64,000 bases of DNA, from NCBI GenBank assembly GCA_900290095.1, contig OKQS01000001.1, positions 550,431-614,430 on the forward strand. Direction: 5' to 3'. Shown piece by piece: positions 61,335 through 64,000 of this stretch; the stretch's first letter is position 1, and the number at the start of each line of letters is the position of its first letter. The notes under the pieces are model-generated. The model did no database searches, was not told where the DNA came from, and saw nothing but the letters and a program-made list of their open reading frames with translations. A program made the position numbers and the translations under genes. This DNA is from Khoudiadiopia massiliensis (GTDB lineage: Bacteria; Bacillota; Clostridia; Tissierellales; Peptoniphilaceae).

Positions 61335-62075
61335 TCAATTTCCCTTCTGTCTTCCCCTCAAGACCTCGTACATCAATATGCCGGCAGATACCGAAGCGTT
61401 CAAGCTTTCGATTTTCCCCAGCATGGGGATTGAAACCATGAAATCACATTTTTCCGCCGTGAGTTTTGATAGGCCCTTGCCTTCGCTTCCTATTACCAGG
61501 CAAACACCGCCCGAAAAGTCGGTATGCCAAAGGTCCTTGTCACTCTTGCCCTCGGCCCCGTAGATCCAAATATTCTTTTTCTTAAGCAGATCTATGGTCG
61601 TGTTTATGTTGCCGATCTTGGCAATCTTCTGATAGGCTGAAGCCCCTGCCGATGTCCTTATTGCAGTGGCATTTACCAGGGCCGACCTTCTCTTGGGGAT
61701 CAGAATTCCGTCAACTCCGCAGCATTCAGCCGTCCTTATTATGGCCCCAAGGTTATGGGGGTCGGTGATTTCATCAAGAAGAATCAAAAATGGCGGATGG
61801 CCCGCGGCCGCGGCAGACTCCAAGATGTCATCGAGCTCGGAATACTCGAAGTTCATGGCCAGCAAGGCCACTCCCTGGTGGTGGGCTCCGTTGGTCATCT
61901 GGGTGAGCTTGCCCTTGTCCAAGTCGACAATGACTGCCCCGGCTTCTTTTGCCATGCCTATTATCTTTATAATTGAGCCCTTTTTCTCCCCTCTTTCAAC
62001 ATAGAGTTTTTCAACTCCCTTTCCGGATTTAAGGTATTCAAGTACCGGCATTCTGCCGCATATATATTCTTCCAT
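61335..62075 (-). CDS. rlmB: 23S rRNA (guanosine-2'-O-)-methyltransferase RlmB
   Basis: 246 residues from ATG 62075 (GGGAAAGGGAAT upstream), sharing ATGA with cysS. SPOUT/TrmH family with an N-terminal L30e-like substrate domain (CGRMPVLEYLKSGKGVEKLY) and the three SpoU motifs LDEITDPHNLGAIIRTAE, LVIGSEGKGLS and IPMLGKIESLNASVSAGIL. Modifies G2251 of 23S rRNA. The mini-RNase III gene that usually separates cysS and rlmB in Firmicutes is absent. Confidence 0.93.
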   Translation of the reverse strand: MEEYICGRMPVLEYLKSGKGVEKLYVERGEKKGSIIKIIGMAKEAGAVIVDLDKGKLTQMTNGAHHQGVALLAMNFEYSELDDILESAAAAGHPPFLILLDEITDPHNLGAIIRTAECCGVDGILIPKRRSALVNATAIRTSAGASAYQKIAKIGNINTTIDLLKKKNIWIYGAEGKSDKDLWHTDFSGGVCLVIGSEGKGLSKLTAEKCDFMVSIPMLGKIESLNASVSAGILMYEVLRGRQKGN

Positions 62076-63493
62076 CAGGATTCCCTTTCCCAAACAGCCC
62101 CGGTTGACGTGTCTTTGATGACTATCCCCATAGACTTGAGCTTATCTCTTATGGCATCGGCCTTGGCATAGTCTTTAGCCTTTCTGGCCTCTTCCCTTTC
62201 CTCAACCAACTTGTCAATATCTTCCCGGCCTTCCGCTTCTTCATTGCGGTCTTCCAGGCCCAAAACATCAAGCAGGTCCGTATATGTTTTATATATTTTT
62301 TCAAGGCTTCCCTTTGAAATCTTTTCCGAAAGCTTGGTGTTGACCAGCCTGGCTATGTCAAAAAGGGCCGTAAGAGCGTCTGCCGTATTCAGATCGTCGG
62401 ACATGACCCTGATAAAATCCTGTCTGGCCTTCTCGGCCTCATCAAGCAGGTCCGCCTCCGAGCTTTCGCCCTGATCACCGGCATGCTCAATATAGCGCTC
62501 AAGCTCATGTTTGGCATTCATAAGTCTCTCATAGCCGGCTTTTGACTGGACCATAACTTCCCTTGAGAAATTTATGGGTGACCTGTAATGGGCTGAAAGC
62601 AGCCACATTCTGACAATGATCAAATCGAATTCTTCTTCAATATCCACCAAGCGGAAGAAGTTTCCCAAGGACTTGGACATCTTCTCCTGTTTTCCGTCTT
62701 TTGAGGATACGGTGATCATGCCGTTGTGCATCCAGTACCTGGCAAAGGTCTTGCCGGTAAGGGTTTCAGACTGGGCCCGCTCATTCTCGTGATGGGGGAA
62801 CTCCAGATCAGACCCGCCGGCATGAATATCTATGGTTTCCCCTAAGAGGGCCTTGGACATAGCCGAGCACTCTATATGCCAGCCCGGTCTTCCGGGTCCC
62901 CAAGGTGAGTCCCAAGCAGGTTCATTAACATCCTTTTGTTTCTTCCAAACAGCAAAGTCCACAGGATCATTTTTCTTATCATTAACGCTTATCCTGGCTC
63001 CTGATCTGAGTTCATCAACTTTCTTACCTGAAAGCTCCCCATAGCCCTTAAAGCCTGAAACATCAAAATACACGGCATCCTCAGCCTCATAGGCACAACC
63101 CTTGTCGATTAGGCCCTGAACGAAATCTATGATGTCTTCTATATGGGCTGTGCAGCGGGGATGGCTGGTCTCTTTTTCCAGCAAATTCAGCCCTGCAGCA
63201 TTTTCATTGAAGGCCTGAATATATTTTTCCGTAACCTTATCGAAAGGGATCCCCTCCGAGTTTGCTTTATTTATTATCTTGTCATCTATATCGGTGAAAT
63301 TGACAACATAGTCAACGTCATAGCCCATATATTTCATAAAGCGGTGGAAGCAGTCAAATACCACCAAGGGTCTGGCGTTTCCTATATGAATATAGTCATA
63401 TACGGTTGGTCCGCATACATACATCTTCAGCTTATTCTCTTCTATGGGTATAAATTCCTCTTTTTTCCTGGTGAGGGTGTTATATACTTGCAT
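62075..63493 (-). CDS. cysS: Cysteinyl-tRNA synthetase
   Basis: 472 residues from ATG 63493 (AAAGGAAATAAT upstream; the frame is open to 63523). Class I: zinc C27 in VCGPTVYD, HIGN at 36-39, GWHIECSAMS and HHENERAQ for the other zinc ligands, KMSKSLGNFF for the KMSKS loop. Follows gltX by 36 bases, the usual Firmicute order. Confidence 0.96.
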   Translation of the reverse strand: MQVYNTLTRKKEEFIPIEENKLKMYVCGPTVYDYIHIGNARPLVVFDCFHRFMKYMGYDVDYVVNFTDIDDKIINKANSEGIPFDKVTEKYIQAFNENAAGLNLLEKETSHPRCTAHIEDIIDFVQGLIDKGCAYEAEDAVYFDVSGFKGYGELSGKKVDELRSGARISVNDKKNDPVDFAVWKKQKDVNEPAWDSPWGPGRPGWHIECSAMSKALLGETIDIHAGGSDLEFPHHENERAQSETLTGKTFARYWMHNGMITVSSKDGKQEKMSKSLGNFFRLVDIEEEFDLIIVRMWLLSAHYRSPINFSREVMVQSKAGYERLMNAKHELERYIEHAGDQGESSEADLLDEAEKARQDFIRVMSDDLNTADALTALFDIARLVNTKLSEKISKGSLEKIYKTYTDLLDVLGLEDRNEEAEGREDIDKLVEEREEARKAKDYAKADAIRDKLKSMGIVIKDTSTGAVWERES

Positions 63494-63529
63494 ATTATTT
63501 CCTTTCCCGGCTTCTCTTTTCATTATATT

Positions 63530-64000
63530 TTATATTTTCATGGCCCTCTCAAGCCTTGACAGGATCTCCTCCCTGCCCAATACCAGCATGGTGTTGGTGA
63601 AATCCGGACCTGAAGCTGATCCTACAATCGCAGACCTGATGGGAAACCAAAGTTTTTTCCCCTTAATGCCGCTTTCCTCCTGAATCGACTTGACCAGGCC
63701 CGAGGCAAAGTCCTTGTCGAACTTTTCCGCCTCTTTGACTTTTTTATGGAAAAGAGGAAGGAGGATTTTGGCCTCGTCCGACTTCAATGCGGCCTCGGCC
63801 TCCTCTTCATAGGCCAGGTCTTGGCTCTTGCAGAAGAAGTGACGGGTCATTTCCGGAACCTGGTCGAAATATTCGATCCTGTTCCCATAGGTCTCCGCCA
63901 AGAGAAGGATCTTTTCATTCGGATATGAATCGTCAATTAGGCCGGCTTTTTTCAGGTATTTTTCAATATATTTGGCAATTTCTTCAGGGGCCATCTTTTT
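63530..64000 (-). CDS. gltX: Glutamyl-tRNA synthetase, C-terminal part
   Basis: Only the last 156 codons are in the window and the frame continues past the right edge (KKMAPEEIAKYIEKYLKKAG). It is the anticodon-binding domain of GluRS (FASGLVKSIQEESGIKGKKL, LWFPIRSAIVGSASGPDFTN, VLGREEILSRLERA). An ATG at 63994 is internal and not the start. Expected to charge tRNA-Glu, and tRNA-Gln for the amidotransferase route, which is general knowledge for Firmicutes. Confidence 0.93.
   Translation of the reverse strand, partial: KKMAPEEIAKYIEKYLKKAGLIDDSYPNEKILLLAETYGNRIEYFDQVPEMTRHFFCKSQDLAYEEEAEAALKSDEAKILLPLFHKKVKEAEKFDKDFASGLVKSIQEESGIKGKKLWFPIRSAIVGSASGPDFTNTMLVLGREEILSRLERAMKI

Overview
This window reads as one chromosomal segment of an anaerobic, low-to-moderate GC Firmicute. 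Pointers are a PyrR-type pyr operon, a V-type (Ntp/Atp) ATPase, an arginine deiminase pathway, a PTS fructose operon, RNA-processing and tRNA-modification genes of Gram-positive type, and AGGAGG-like ribosome binding sites. A Clostridia/Tissierellia (Peptoniphilaceae-like) host is my inference; there is no rRNA or marker gene to prove the genus. Nearly all genes lie on the minus strand; only tpx, the yprB-like gene, ylmH, one small membrane gene and three tRNAs are on the plus strand.

Layout. 1-9.1 kb: start of a sugar-type ABC binding lipoprotein, holA, tpx, a lipoprotein, an overlooked 48-aa membrane peptide, the thiI/cysteine desulfurase pair, a yprB-like nuclease gene, two tRNAs, ylmH and yitT. 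9.1-10.5 kb: a twelve-tRNA cluster with internal terminators and one tRNA-like remnant. 10.5-17.2 kb: pyrR-C-K-D-F-E-B-I behind a clear promoter and a leader attenuator. 17.2-26.2 kb: a tight co-directional run of map, a mazF-type toxin without antitoxin, an AcpS-NnrD fusion, an amidohydrolase, a divergent RelA/SpoT protein, a metallophosphoesterase, a secreted membrane-anchored protein and a Ser/Thr kinase. 26.3-28.6 kb: copA.

28.7-34.35 kb is an AT-rich accessory island full of fragments: an ISL3-like remnant carrying a deleted YhcG nuclease gene, a 26-bp perfect palindrome, an XRE regulator, an Fe-S metallochaperone-like gene, a broken IS3-family element beside a large imperfect palindrome, an RlmD tail fragment, a small pyrophosphatase-like gene and an HTH-GNAT gene with its own palindromic operators.

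34.4-45.4 kb: a lipoprotein and ABC exporter, then the nine-gene V-ATPase operon (H-I-K-E-C-F-A-B-D) whose c subunit carries the sodium-binding signature of the Enterococcus hirae enzyme. 45.5-48.4 kb: Xaa-His dipeptidase, tRNA-Arg and an AlaX-type editing protein. 48.5-53.4 kb: arcA-arcB-arcC plus a YfcC-family antiporter, which together convert arginine to ornithine, CO2, ammonia and ATP. 53.7-57.3 kb: fruR-fruK-fruA. 57.4-59.6 kb: argS and two tRNAs. 59.7-64 kb: a small membrane protein and gltX-cysS-rlmB followed by a strongly diverged CitX-CitG-like fusion protein with no citrate lyase genes nearby.

The best candidates for something undescribed are the kinase/ectodomain/phosphoesterase/RelA-SpoT cluster (20.9-26.2 kb), the degenerate CitXG protein (60.2-61.3 kb), the AcpS-NnrD fusion feeding an antitoxin-less MazF, and the palindrome-rich island.
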